DNA of 64,000 bases. It comes from Cladobotryum mycophilum. Its lineage: Eukaryota > Ascomycota > Sordariomycetes > Hypocreales > Hypocreaceae. The position numbers were made by a program, and so were the translations under genes. Position 1 is the first letter of the stretch, and the number at the start of each line of letters is the position of its first letter. The notes under the pieces were generated by a model. That model ran no database searches and had not been told where the DNA came from. It saw only the letters and a list, made by a program, of their open reading frames with translations. Where the stretch lies: NCBI GenBank assembly GCA_036429605.1, contig JAVFKD010000004.1, positions 1,178,001 to 1,242,000 of the forward strand. Direction: 5' to 3'. This document shows positions 32,225 to 44,485 of this stretch, piece by piece.

Positions 32225-35200
32225 TGTAAAGGATATGGATGTGTGTTTTGGACGTTGGTGTTGGTGATGGTGTGGTTTGGACTGGACAGCTGGAGAATGG
32301 GATAACTTGGAGGGGGGTAGATTAGTTCGTATCAAGATCGTGAGGAAACGGAGGTTTTAGAAGTTGGAAGGAAAACGAATGTATTTATTCGCATTTTTGT
32401 ATTTTCTATATTTCTCATCATCTGTAATCTAAATTAATTGAGGTCATTCCCAAAGATATCCGATCTCGCTGCACATGCAATCAATGGTTGTGACTCAACC
32501 CTTTTAGACGGCTGAATTGCTTCCAAATTGGAAAAATTAACAACACTTGAGAGGTCAAGTCCACACACCACCTCCTCAATTGGAAGCAATGTCAAAACTT
32601 GATCGCCCATTGGATGGAAGGGGGTTTCCGTGAGGGGTCAATTGAGTCTAGTCTCCGATTACGTCGATTTTAAGGCGCGCCTCCAAATGTCACAACAACT
32701 TTTTTGTTAGGCGTGTGTGTTGAAGATATGTCATGATGCGGAAGGGTTGGGCATGTTTTGTTATTATCCGGTTCCGTACGGAACAGGTGTTCAAGGTATT
32801 GGAACACGTTCCCCATACCTACCCACCTAGTACTATTATACCTACCCTATCTCGCGAGTGGGAAGCTTGCAGATGGAGCTCGAAATTTTGTCGCGTGGAG
32901 CCGAGGTACCTGAATTTCCCCTGTAAGCAAGGGGGAGCAACAAGTACCCCACTTCTGTCCATCAAAGCCACACCTCCAACCTTTGCAGCTCTTGTACGGA
33001 GTATTTGTTACAAGTGACAGCGACCAAGGTTTGTGCCAGTTGAGCCGGCGGGAACACGAGACGTCAATCTGCCAGACAAATTAACGGTCAATGGCTTAGC
33101 CATTTATGCCAATTGACAAGCAAGCCATGCCATGCCATGCCATGCCAGGGAGTACATATTTTTGAGTTTTGTAAGTTTATCGCTCGAAAACATATTTATT
33201 CCTGCCAGCGTGGTGGATTAATCCCGGTAATACTACTTGCCTGTGCTAGGGTAGGTATGCAGCATGAATATGTTTTGTTTAATGCTGTTGTGCATCCGAT
33301 AATTATGCCAATCCACCTTTGCATACCTGGGCTATCCAGGGATGAGCGGTATAAAGGCGTCGTCTATATACCCATGTAAGCAGTGAGGCACAGTTCATAT
33401 CCAAAGAATGAATGAATGCGCCTCAATGGCTTTTCACAACGCCATCTTGCATCTGACCATGTCAAACCTCTCTACGTAATTCGTCCACATCTCCATCCCT
33501 GATGCGGAGGGCGTTAGATGCTGCATATGCAAGGAAACCCTTTTGCTGCCCAAAATCTCTGATGGAAAGCCAATCACCCCGCAATTGAATGATTCGTTTG
33601 GAATGCTCGGAAGACCAAAGGCGGTCAGCAAAAAAAGAAAAAAAAAGAGGGAAGAAAAATAGTAGTAGTACTTGTATTAGAGTTGCACTCGTACGACAAG
33701 ATCAAGGGAAAAATAATAAAAATAATAAAAAATTCAGGGTCCTGTCCATTGGATCTGTTCTAGTCTGACCCTCTACGATGGCGCTAGGAATGGGTGTCTG
33801 TGTATGTGTGGTGTGACCATTTTTGTCTTATCTTTTGGGTTCCAGAGGTTGGTTTTGATCAAACCTTTTTGAACTTTCTAGACTTTTGAGTTCTTCTCCC
33901 CCGCAAAACGTTGGTCTTGCTGAGATATTTTTGATCAGGGTGCAAGGGGGTAAGGTGAGTGAATACTTGGACCTTATTAGTCCCTTGTACTATGGTAAAT
34001 GACAGATGCAAGAGACACAGAAATAAGATGACTACTAGGTATTTGGGAACGGTGAATGATGATGACAAAACAACGGTAAATTAAGAAATTAAAAAAAATG
34101 CGAGAATTACATCCAAAAGTCCTGCACGCCGCTCTTTTGGCGATAACAGAGTGGATCATGAAATCAAAACAACACAGACAATATCATTTACACGTAGTAC
34201 AACAGGTACCGTATGATGATGATCAGGTGATGGCCCACATGGCCCCTTGGGTTACTACTAGGTAGGGGAGAGAGGGAAAAAAGGTGCCGTTTACGGACAA
34301 CTCCGTGCACGGAGAAATTCCCTTTTTTCTCTCTTTTTTCTTTCTTTTAGGTGGCATCTGCATTTACACGCATTGATGCTCGTACCTTTTGGTTTGTTTT
34401 TGTTTACATGGGCCTACCTTACTCTTACCTTAGTCCTATTGGTGTCCCCGCCTTGATGAGGCAAAAATAACAGTAGCAAGTAGGTACGGTAGGTACTTAC
34501 TCTCTCTGTATGACATGACAGAATACACCCCATCCATTCTATTTTCTCCTGTTATTACCTTTTGGCTCTCTCCCTCCCTCCCTCCCTCTCTCTCTCTCCA
34601 GACTTGTCGCACATTCGAGTTAAGCGCCCTCGAGTCCTCCCCCTAATAAGGAATTCTTGCAGTGGACTTTGCCCCGCCAACAATGCGCCCGCGGGTCTTC
34701 TCCAAAACAATTGTAAGCTTTGATGTCACGCTATTACTCGATAAATAGAAAGTTTGAAATGAAACGGCTCGTTGTCTAGGCATTGGGGCATTGAGCAAGT
34801 GCTAGTTTGGACATGACAGAAACTCTGATTCAGTAGTGTGTGCCTTGTCAGAATCTAGAGCCAAACGGAGGGATTGGGGGAGAAGAGTGAGGGAGGGGAG
34901 GTTCCCCATGCAATGCAATGACAATGAGATCACGACTCGTGCGAGAAAATTGTTACGGCAAAACTCTCCCACCGCCTCACACACCGCAGATGTCGAAGAC
35001 TACCCGACCGAGCTGGGGCCTGACCTGAACTTGACCTAAAGAAAAAGAGAGAAGAGAGAGAGAGAAAAAAAAAGGTGGTGTGTCCTTCCGGCAGGGATGA
35101 GGTGGGGAGAGGAAGAGGGGCGGCGGGGGGACCCATCGATGATGGTCGGAGGTAAGGGTATCATAATTGGCTAAACGCTTTACCATTCCCAGATTTGGAT

Positions 35201-36919
35201 GGGCGGGACGCATTGGTCCGTTGGTATTGGCTTGTCAAACAAGGTGGACGGACGGAGCAGTAGGTAGCACGACAGCCGTGGAAACTAAAAACTCGGGCTG
35301 TTGAGTAAAAGAGAAGGGGGGAGGGAAAAAAAGAGGCTGTCAGTTGCCTATCGTATCGTTACAGGATCAACGGCGCGAAACGCTGAAGAAGCAAAAGGAA
35401 AAATAAATAAATAAGTTAGGTGAAATACATACATGAATAACTGCGAGTAGGTATGCAGCTGGGGGGAGTGTTTTGCCGCTGTCGTACCCGTTTCGCCAAT
35501 GTTTGGTGGTGGATTACTCGCTGTTGAGTGACGTGAAGGGGAGTGAGTAGTACAAGACAGTACCCAAGCCAAGTACATACTCGTCCAGGGTGCTTGTATG
35601 ATGTGCATGTCCAGGTGGTGGTGATTACGATTCAAGATAACGTCGGTGCCTACGGGGGTAAGTACATACAGCAGAAGCAGAAGCAGTGGTTTCCATCCTA
35701 TTGTAAGAATTCAAAACCTTATCGACCCATTTTAGATAAAAGAGAAAATGTGTATGTATGTATTCATTTTGTTTCTTTTGTTACTCCGTATCCATCATCA
35801 TCATTTCACCTTGCTCCATACTTGTATACTAACTCGTCAGGCCAAACCAGATCCGGGGGTCGTGCACCGGCATCAGCGCACATTTTTGGTGGTCCAATTA
35901 TTTTATTTTATTTTTCTTTTATTAAATATTTTTTTTCTCCATCACAGTGGAGGTGGTGGGCAAGTACCTCTGTACCCCCCTCTCCAAGGGTCCCCCCCCA
36001 CCCGGGAAACTGCGACGCCATTGCCAATTTGGTGACGGAGCAGCCTTGGCCTCATGTGCCCCACCTGCTTGTGGCCTTGTCCAAGGTGTGTGTGCAAGGG
36101 TCCCAAAGGTTCGAGAGGTGTTTACAAGGCTTCAAGACCTGGGCAAGTGCGGTGCGTTGCTGCAACTCAGTCGCATCTTTCCTGCAAGACCAGTGGTCCG
36201 TGCTCCCTAACTGACGTTTAGCGGTTCCACTTCGGCAACCATGCTGCCATGTGCCAGCCAATAGGATCCGAGGGGATGAAAAAAAAGTTCGAGCTCTCGT
36301 GCTTGCTGCACTTTTTTTTTTTTTTTTTTTTTTTTTTTTCCTTCCCAGCCAACGCCGCCAGTGGGAAGGAGAGAAAAAAATCGCCTGAGCTTTTTCGTCT
36401 CGTTGACTTGACTACTCTCCCTGGGCCTTCCCTGGCGACCCCATCGACGCCCCCCATCCCTTCGTTTGGTCCCATGTGGTGCAACTTGGAACGCAAGTAG
36501 AATCGTAGACCGCTCCCCCTCGACTGCGCCCGAAACATTGCCCACTTCCTTGGGTCTTTTTCTGAATACCTTCATCAAACATACATCTGGCAGCAACAAT
36601 AACAAAAACGACAAGAGGGACAAAAAAACAAAACCATCTACATCCTCTTATCCTAGTTCCTCCATCCCTTCTTCTACTACTACGACATCCCTCCTACTAC
36701 TGCTGCTGCTCAAGTCCCCGCCGCCACCCAATCCGCCCACACCCCCCATTGAGGCTCTCTATCAAACAAAAAGGCTGCCTACCACATGGGAAGCACCGTC
36801 TAAGTCGATCCGTAGTTGCTGGGCTTCGTCACCGCCTTGCCTCATCCTCGCCTCATCTTTTGTTCCTTCTCCTATCATCTACATTATACACACCTTATTC
36901 GCATAATAATACTACATAC
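32225..36919. other. 4.7 kb gene-poor stretch, no supported gene
   Basis: No frame on either strand has domain or codon character I would defend. It holds an inverted repeat (ATTGCTTCC(A)AATTG near 32514 and its complement near 32579), a CATGC pentanucleotide run at 33126-33147, (CTCC/CT)n near 34568-34600, a purine tract at 35040-35072, a T-run at 36311-36339 and C/T-rich leader sequence before 36920. The purine/pyrimidine tracts favour a long, open regulatory region for the Gds1-type gene, which is inference. Confidence 0.55.
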
Positions 36920-38151
36920 ATGATGCCTTACAACACGCGACGCAAGTCACTCTCTCTGCCCAGCCTGGGCATCCACATCCCAGTCACGCATGCTGCCCGC
37001 GCCGCCGCTGCTTCCAGGAACGCTGCTCGTCCCGCCTCATCTTCGTCTTCGTCTTCGTCTTCGCGCGCAGAGTCACCAGAGTCACATCCCAACAAGCGAA
37101 TCAAGAGATCACATGCCGCAGAGCCCATGATCATCGAGCAGACACCTCCGCCGTCACCAACCGCCGACGTGAGCGATGAACTGCCAGATGTGGACTCCAA
37201 GATTGATTTCGAGACCATCAACGACGACATTGTAGAGGCTGTTGTTGTTCAGCTGCAGTCAACAGCTAATCGTCCTCACCTTGTTAAAGAGCTTGCGACT
37301 GTCTTGACGCAAACACTCACATCTGTCCAACAGTAAGTGCCCCCAAATTTTTGCCTTACCGCCCTGTACCGTGGTGCATCTCGCTAACGCCAGGTTTCAG
37401 ATCTGCCAACCCTTGCGCCATCATCTCCTCTCGATTGGCCTCATACATGAAACGTGCCTGCTGGACAGACTTGGCACCTTGCCCGCTGGCCAAGGAGCTC
37501 GAGGCCGTACACCCACGACGAACCTACTACTTCCTCACAACCCGCCCCAGGCAACCACTCCCCGACTTCAACGCCAGTCAATCGATCTCAGCCTCCATAA
37601 TAACCCCATCAGTCTCTCTTACCGATGACTCTGGGTCGGACGACGTGGAGGATAGAAGGCGAGAATTGAGTCCCTCTCCAGAGGTGGACCTGTCCCCCGC
37701 CGAGTTTGAGGATCACGCCGATGATGACATTATAATGCCCATGACCCCCATCGGGTCATATTCTTCCCATCGCAGTCGAGTGTCGCTTGACCCTCGAAAC
37801 AACTCCCCTCCACTAGAAAAGGATGAGCGCGAGTTCACCCAAACAGCAGATGGGCTACAAAAGAGGAAATTGAATGTGAATGAAGATATACCCGCGCCAG
37901 ACACTGTCGAGCGCAACTCAATAATGATGGAATTTGGATACCGGGATGATGTTTGGTTCGCTGACAGCCGGCCTATTCCCACCGCCACTTTTCTCGCGAG
38001 TCCTCCAATCAAGCCCAGCACACAATTTGGCGTACAAAAAGATGACGATGCCAATGCATGGTTGAGGCTTAACAAGCTATTCGAGTGGGATAGCAAAGGC
38101 GCCGAAAGCATCGAGATAGACGAGCTGGATTGCCTGCTAGACGCATGCTAA
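36920..38151 (+). CDS. Gds1-type winged-helix domain protein, 387 aa
   Basis: Exons are 36920-37332 and 37401-38151, with a 68 bp intron (GTAAGT, branch GCTAAC, TTTCAG). The N-terminus is basic and Ser-rich, with a likely nuclear signal (NKRIKR). The conserved part spans the splice: HLVKELATVLTQTLTSVQQ joins SANPCAIISSRLASYMKRAC, then CPLAKELEAVHPRRTYYFLT. This matches the winged-helix domain named after yeast Gds1, a presumed DNA-binding module. The second half is acidic and disordered, ending in IEIDELDCLLDAC. A role as a transcription regulator is inferred from the domain; targets are unknown. The frame is open upstream to 36749, but the MMPYNTRRKS start follows a stop-free leader without conserved features. 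Confidence 0.8.
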
Positions 38152-38532
38152 TTGTCTGTCTTTCTGATTGTTCTTCCAACGGCGGCGCATGGAGTTATTT
38201 GGCGTTGATATGACAAAAAATGGGATGACGCGAAGACGAATCTTTTAATCATTGCATTTCTACCATGTAGATATATACTTTTTGTAGATTGTTCTGACTA
38301 CTACATACACCATCGTGTGGATGAGATGACGAGACAGGGGAGATAAGGGGGTTGTTTGATTAGGCGCAGGCTGGCTATACCTGGTGTTTAAGGGGTTTCC
38401 AAAACAAAAGCATACCACTCAGTTTCTTTTTTTTATACAATTGCTTTTTTCTCTCTCGTTTGCTGAGACTATTGTGATTCTTTGTGCATTTATGTCTAGT
38501 ATTATTACATGTACGGAGTACGTGATTACAAA
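38152..38532. other. Convergent intergenic region
   Basis: These 381 bp between the Gds1-type gene and the OMS1-like gene form a 3'-3' arrangement. T-rich sequence is present; no gene was seen. Confidence 0.6.
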
Positions 38533-39806
38533 TTATGTAGTAGTAGTTTTGTCGGTCGCAACTTTCAGCTCGACCCAGACAAGGGTGCCCATCTGCGTAA
38601 TGTTGGGCCGCTCCACCTTGACCACCTCCAGACCAGGCGTCTTCTTGGCTGCTTCCTCGACCAGTGCTTCAATGTCTCTGTTCCACCAGCAGCCGTACTT
38701 GGCAAAGTGCTTGTCCGCATTCTTGTCCAGCAGGCCGTTTACGATGCCGTACCATCCTTTTCCGTGCTCGAGGAGGATGATGCGTCCGGTATCGGGGCGG
38801 AGAACGGTGGCGAGGTTGGATAGCACGGCGACGGGGTCGGAGACGGAGCAGAGGCCAAAGGTCTGGATGATGGTGTCGTATTTCTCGGTGCGGGAGGGGG
38901 CGGTAGGGGGTGGTGGGCGTCGGAGTTGATGAGGCGGAGGTGGCCATCGAGGAAGGAGAGTTGGCCGCCGGTGTGGTCGGTCATGGAGGAGGCTTTGACG
39001 ATGGGCGCGGAGGAGGACATGGGCGGGACGGATTGGACGAGTCTCTTGCGTGAGACGTCGAGCATGTCGACGGAGATGTCGAGGCCCGTGAAGGAGTGTA
39101 TGCCGTGGGGGGCGAGTCTACGGTGCCCCGTCCGGGCGGCTTCGACGGCGGCGCTGAGGGCGTCCCAGTTGTAGTACTCGAGGTTGCGGCCAGAGCCCAT
39201 AGCGACCTCGAGGACGTTGCCCTTGGCCTCGTGGGCGAGCCTCTTGCGCAGCTTGGTGATGCCCATCCACCACTCCGGGAGGTTGAGTTCCTTGTCAAAC
39301 TGCTCGGCGTTGTCGCCGCTGAGGGCTGGGGGCCGGCCCGTGGGGGTGGTGTGCTCGCATGTCGTTGGGCCCTGACAGGGGGTGGATTTCAGTGAGGCGA
39401 TGGCGGTGCCGAATATGTAGAAGCCGAGGAAGCCTGCGAGGACAGCGGCGCCGCTGAGGGGTAGCCAGGCGGTGCGCCAGTGGTCGAGGAGAGTTTCTGC
39501 CTTTGGAGGTGGGGGAGGGGGAGGAGGAGAAGGAGAAGAAGAAGAAGAGTTGCTAGGCTTTGGCGTGCTTCTGTGTATCGAAATGAGTCAGACTTATCAT
39601 CATCCCACTTTAAGTGTCGATGCGGGGTGAACAAACGGTTTATACGGCCTCGTAACGCGGGGAGGAGGGGGAGGAGTAGCAGCAGCAGCATGATGTTTCG
39701 GCGCCGGCGTCGACTTCGCAGCCTGGCGCGAGGCCCTCGCAGAAGAGCTTGCAAGCCGCCATTGCAAGTTCCCAGTCCTGGCGATGCCGCGCGTTGTCGC
39801 AATCAT
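38533..39806 (-). CDS. oms1: OMS1-like mitochondrial S-adenosylmethionine methyltransferase, about 399 aa, one base missing
   Basis: Exons are 39646-39806 and 38533-39570, with a 75 bp intron (GTATAA, branch CTGAC, CACAG). The N-terminus is Arg/Ser/Ala-rich and lacks acids (MIATTRGIARTGNLQWRLAS), as in a mitochondrial presequence. A membrane helix follows (GAAVLAGFLGFYIFGTAIA), then DKELNLPEWWMGITKLRKRL. The SAM-binding motif I is VLEVAMGSGRNLEYY, with FTGLDISVDMLDVSRKR after it. Yeast OMS1 is an inner-membrane methyltransferase with this layout. The frame breaks among C-runs at 38892-38910. One more base joins HHPLPPP to RTEKYDTIIQTFGLCS, giving about 399 residues. All motifs survive, so a sequence error is likely. 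Confidence 0.82.
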
Positions 39807-40274
39807 TGAGGCAGCATCGCTGGGTTGTTGTGGGCAGAAATAAAAGCACAAAAAGGAAAAGAAATTTTTATTATATCAGAATTTGTGAAGGGAGAGAGAG
39901 GCTCTGAGGTTGGTTCCGATGTGGGCAAGGGCACGGCCCGACTTTTTCGGAGCGGGCAATGCGAAACGATTTGGACGGACGGAGGTACGTACCGTTTGAA
40001 TAGATGGATGGACGTGGAAAGGTTTTGAACGTTTGGGCTGGACGGACTGGTGGTTGGTTGGTGGACGGATGGAGAGTGGACCGTGCTCTTTTGTATCTTC
40101 TTGGGGAATCGTTGAATGAAGCGTGTTTTTACTACCCTACACTTTCACGGTCGGGTTTCAGGGCGTGGAACATAAAGGGGTGAAGAAAGTGATTACCTTC
40201 ATCATATTGTCCAAAAGCGTGTTTGAATACTTTTGAAGTAGTCTTTTCAAGAAAAAGAGAAAGAAAAAAACACC

Positions 40275-41815
40275 ATGGCTGGCCAAGGCGATTTGCAAGA
40301 GATGCTGCGTATGCTAACTGCACGCAAAACATCGATGATGCAAGCAATGGGTCACGTCAAGGCGTTGCAGGCCAAGAATCTCAAGAGGTAAACAAGTCAA
40401 CACACATATCTGACACGACAACTACCATTTACTGATGATTAGATAGTATTGAACAAATTGGGAATGCATCACTATCCGAAGTTGAAGCTGCTATTAGTGA
40501 TGCCAAGCTGGCAAAGAGCTTTCATGCGGCATGCAAGTCTCACGGCAAAAAGGGCAAGCGTGCAGCGGAGGACCCGACGTCGCCTTCTGCGAAGAAGCCT
40601 AGGCTGGAGATGCATAAACGAGATCTGGATTATGGTTCGATGAAACCGGATGAGCTCGAGGCATCGCTTAGTCTCCCGCTGGTGCAGGACGAGGAGCTTA
40701 TTCGATCTACGACTATTGTGACCAATAGAGCACCTTTGGTGCTTGCGTTTGCTGTCGAGTTGCTGCGCTTCACGATGCCGGAGCAGCCGCTGAGCAGCCG
40801 CCTCAGCCTCGCGCAGGCTGTCGTGAGCGCGAATTCAAGGTCCAAGGCGATCAGTCTGGGGATAGAGAAGGCGCCCGCCGGTGGCGAGACCCCAATTCCT
40901 GATGGCCAGCCAAAAGTGTCCGTCTTGGGGAGAAGGATACCAGTCCTCAAGAGGGGCGATTACTCGTGGACGAGGGAGCTAGATCAAGTGTCATCATCTA
41001 CGAGTCAAGGGAAATCGTCGTCGTCGGGCCCCGGCAAGACATGGACGGCGAGTAAGAAGCTGGCATTAAAGGCGTCAACGTTTGTGGCCCATGCCGCCGC
41101 GGTATCATCGCCGTCGCTTCGACCTGGTCTCATCAAGACCCTCATGAGTCAAAACCCGGAGCTGGAGACGGCGACTCATAATGCATGGGCCATACGAACC
41201 AGCTTTGGCGGCTCGCCCCTGGTTCAAGAGGCGTCATTTGACGATGGCGAATCGGGATGCGGCAAGTTTATGCTCGAAGTCATGCGCGAGGCCAATGTTA
41301 GAAACACGCTGGTGGTTCTTACCAGGTGGTACGGTGGGATCATGCTTGGTCAGGATCGATGGCGCCTGATACGCGAGTCCATGAATGATGCGCTTTCATC
41401 GCAGAAGCGCATATCGAGCTTATCCGGAGAGGCCGTCTGGGGCTTGGATCCCGAGGATAAGACGCCGGCGACGACAACGATAGGGATGGCGATTCATCGT
41501 CCCGAAGCGGCGAGAAACTACCTTCTCCGGACTTTTACCTCTGGAGGCGCATCTGAAGGGAGTGATGGGAAGAAGACGGCGGCTGCGCTTAATGAGGAAA
41601 AGCAAGAGAATCTCGGAAGGCTACTCGGCGCGCTGAGGTTGTTGTTTGCGAGCTGGGCGGATGTGCTGGGGCCAGAGGAGCTGGATCGAAGAGCTTGGAG
41701 ATGGTACGTTGATATCCGCCCAGACGTAGATTCTGGGCCATCGGGATGGGGGGCAAAGGGAACGCTGAGCCTTGCTAGGGTATTGGACTTGAGACGGAAA
41801 GAGAAGACATCTTGA
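40275..41815 (+). CDS. IMPACT/UPF0029-domain protein (Yih1-related), 493 aa
   Basis: Exons are 40275-40387 and 40447-41815, with a 59 bp intron (GTAAAC ... GATTAGATAG). The first exon and the start of the second are helical (MLRMLTARKTSMMQAMGHVK) with a basic, nuclear-signal-like patch. The IMPACT N-terminal (UPF0029) fold lies at about residues 265-375: STFVAHAAAV, THNAWAIRTS, FDDGESGCGKFMLEVM and NTLVVLTRWYGGIMLGQDR. The last two match the family's DDGEPxGTAG and VVxRYFGGxxLG motifs. Family members such as Yih1 bind Gcn1 and restrain Gcn2 kinase. This protein has no RWD domain at its front, so it is only related to Yih1 and its partner is unknown. Confidence 0.82.
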
Positions 41816-42645
41816 GGTTGAAGTTGAGGTTGAAGGCTGAAAGTTCGTGTGTTCGATGTAATGCTGTAATGTTACTCTGTTTATCGATAAGGCTATCCCC
41901 GCAAAGAGATGGGCTTCAATGTACCACTCTAATCAAGGGCCATTATATAATCACCGTTGGAAACATTAATTTTAATAATCACAAGTAAAAAGCTTTACAA
42001 TGTTGTAGTAAAACTTGCATTTTAAAAATACCCGACATTGTCATTAAGTTTATTCCCACGCTGAGTCCATCTCAGCCTTCTCCGCCTCTCGGTCTCTGTA
42101 TGGCCGTCTCAAATGGTGGCGTTACAATCAACGCCAAACCCGATTCGGAAACCCCCACTCTCGAGGCAGAACCCCAAAATGCCATTGCTATCAAAGTAAA
42201 CATAACAAAGGGCGGCAACTGGCAACTTCACACACAAACACCAAAAGAACTTTTTTGCCTTGCCGCCAAACCAACTGAGCCTTTTCGGGACCACGGTTGC
42301 AAAACTGTCCATGGAGGAAGTCTACTAACCCCAACAGCCAAAAAAATCTCTTTTGTCCCACCCCCCGCTTGATCTCGACTCTCCTTTTCTTCCCTTCTTC
42401 GTCCTTCTCGTCAGCTGAAACCGCGTCACTGTTTTCCCGCGCCCGACTCGCGAAAGTTGTTGGCCCCTCGCCCGGGTGACCGAGAGTTCGTGTTTTTTCT
42501 CCTCTGCACGTCGCCGTTGGATGCACGGCAACGACCGACGGTGTCGAATAAGCCCTAGTAAAGTAGGATCGTTATCCGCAAATCTGACGCCCAACTCACT
42601 ACACACTCTAAAGTCATTCCTTGACTGTTGATTGTCCGCACGACA
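41816..42645. other. Intergenic/upstream region of CDK1
   Basis: The first part is A/T-rich 3' flank. The last 250 bp are C/T-rich and look like the CDK1 promoter and leader. No TATA box or other gene was seen. Confidence 0.5.
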
Positions 42646-43837
42646 ATGGAGAACTATCAGAAACTGGAAAAGGTCGGCGAGGGTACGTTGTTTTCCTCTC
42701 TCTCTTTCTTTCGAGCCTCAATAGCATCATCCCTTTGTTGTTTTGGATTTTCCATATGCCCAACACAAGCCCTTCTCCCATTCGGTACAGTTGGAAATCT
42801 TTAGTATTGACTTGTTTTGTTTCTGTTGGAAATAGGCACATACGGTGTAGTCTACAAAGCCCGAGATCTTGCCAATGGAGGACGAATAGTGGCATTGAAG
42901 AAGATTAGGCTCGAAGCCGAAGATGAGGGCGTGCCGAGTACCGCAATTCGCGAGATTTCCCTCCTCAAGGAGATGAGGGATCCCAACATTGTTCGACTCC
43001 TCAACATTGTCCACGCCGACGGCCACAAGCTGTACCTAGTTTTCGAGTTTCTGGATCTCGACCTGAAGAAGTATATGGAGGCCCTGCCGGTCAGCGATGG
43101 TGGACGAGGCAAGGCTTTGCCAGAGGGCTCTTCAATCCGGATCTCCCAGTTGGGACTCGACGATACCGTCATTCGAAAGTTCATGTCTCAATTGTGCGAT
43201 GGAATCAAGTACTGCCACTCGCACCGTGTCCTGCATCGCGACTTGAAGCCCCAGAACTTGCTCATCGACAAGGACGGAAATTTGAAGCTGGCGGATTTCG
43301 GTTTGGCTCGCGCTTTTGGTGTGCCGCTTAGGACATACACCCATGAAGTTGTTACGCTATGGTACCGAGCCCCAGAGATTCTTCTTGGTGGAAGGCAGTA
43401 CTCCACCGGCGTGGATATGTGGTCCATTGGCTGCATTTTTGCGGAGATGTGCACAAGGAAGCCCCTCTTCCCTGGAGACTCTGAGATTGACGAGATCTTC
43501 AAAATCTTCCGGTAAGCAGAGATTGTATTGAATCGTTGACCTTGATGCGTATGGCTAACACTCTATTAGAACACTGGGAACTCCTACAGAGGAGCTTTGG
43601 CCTGGCGTTACCTCGTACCCCGACTTCAAATCATCTTTCCCCAAATGGCAACGCGATTACAGCAATTCCATTGTCGCAACTCTTGACGAAAAAGGACTCG
43701 AACTTCTTGAGATGATGCTCATCTACGATCCCGCCGGACGAATTTCAGCCAAGCAAGCCGTGAACCATCCCTACTTTGAAGAATACGCCGTTGATCAACC
43801 ACCACCAGCGCATGGTCGGAATGGGTACTACCACTAG
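42646..43837 (+). CDS. cdc2: Cyclin-dependent kinase 1 (Cdc2/NimX/Cdc28), 326 aa
   Basis: Three exons (42646-42682, 42836-43511, 43570-43837) are joined over introns of 153 and 58 bp. The kinase carries the P-loop GEGTYGVVYK, the catalytic Lys in VALKKI and an intact PSTAIRE cyclin-binding helix (residues 46-52). It also has HRDLKPQN, DFGLARAF, the activation-loop Thr in THEVVTLWYRAPEILLG, and GDSEIDEIF. This is the master kinase of G1/S and G2/M. Thr and Tyr of the GEGTYG loop are the inhibitory phosphosites targeted by Wee1-type kinases. Against yeast Cdc28 there is an extra loop near residues 85-110 (SDGGRGKALPEGSSIRIS), which filamentous ascomycetes share. Nothing is broken. The large first intron splits the P-loop. 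Confidence 0.96.
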
Positions 43838-44485
43838 AAGGGTATACCCGGCCCATATCCTGCGATGCACTAAAGAGCGCACGCCTTATCAATGAGCGCG
43901 ATAGGTTGTGCTATCCATTCTTTGTTTTTCAGGATACAGTGGCATCACCATTACATCGCCAAAGTATTTGTCACAAGGCAGTTATCAGTGAGATGGACAT
44001 TGTTATGGTTTGCTTCACTAGGCTCACAGGGGATTGTGCATAAGAACTAGCTGACTTGCGGGCGGGAGGCCTTACGAAAAAAAAACCTGAGCTACCGGCG
44101 TGCAGCGAGGGAAAAGGAGGGCCTGGAATGGATTGCGTCCTGAAGGGACATCTTTCCATGCAAACTTGGGAGCTGATATGACGAAGCTCCTCCGTAACCC
44201 GCAGGAGAGTTAATGAATGAGGTAAAGGAGCAGGAGGCTTGCTTCCCCTTGGCAAATTTGTTCTGTTTTCCGTGTACAGTGTAGGCAACGGACGGGGTCT
44301 GGTCTCCGGAGGGAATGTAATAGACTTTATGAATTCGAAATTGCATGACATTAGATGATGGATAAGAGCCATGTGATTTGTAAGGAGTTGTGTGATGTCG
44401 ATTCAAGCTGCCTGCTATAATTCTACAGCCGCGAGTAAGTTCTACTCCCTGCTGAAGGTGTCGCCGGTATCTTTGATCTTGACCT
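43838..44485. other. Convergent intergenic region
   Basis: This stretch lies between the 3' ends of CDK1 and the P450. Short antisense frames are present but none has recognisable content. Confidence 0.55.

Noticed and set aside
31787..32305. Plus-strand Gly/Val/Asp-rich frame opposite the PhzF-like gene
   Set aside because: High-GC antisense shadow; all PhzF motifs are on the minus strand.
35543..36214. 223-codon plus-strand frame
   Set aside because: Amino-acid make-up follows simple-sequence DNA (Phe/Ser/Pro runs) and no motif is seen.
38926..39395. Open frames on the plus strand opposite the OMS1-like gene
   Set aside because: Compositional shadows of the GC-rich methyltransferase exon.
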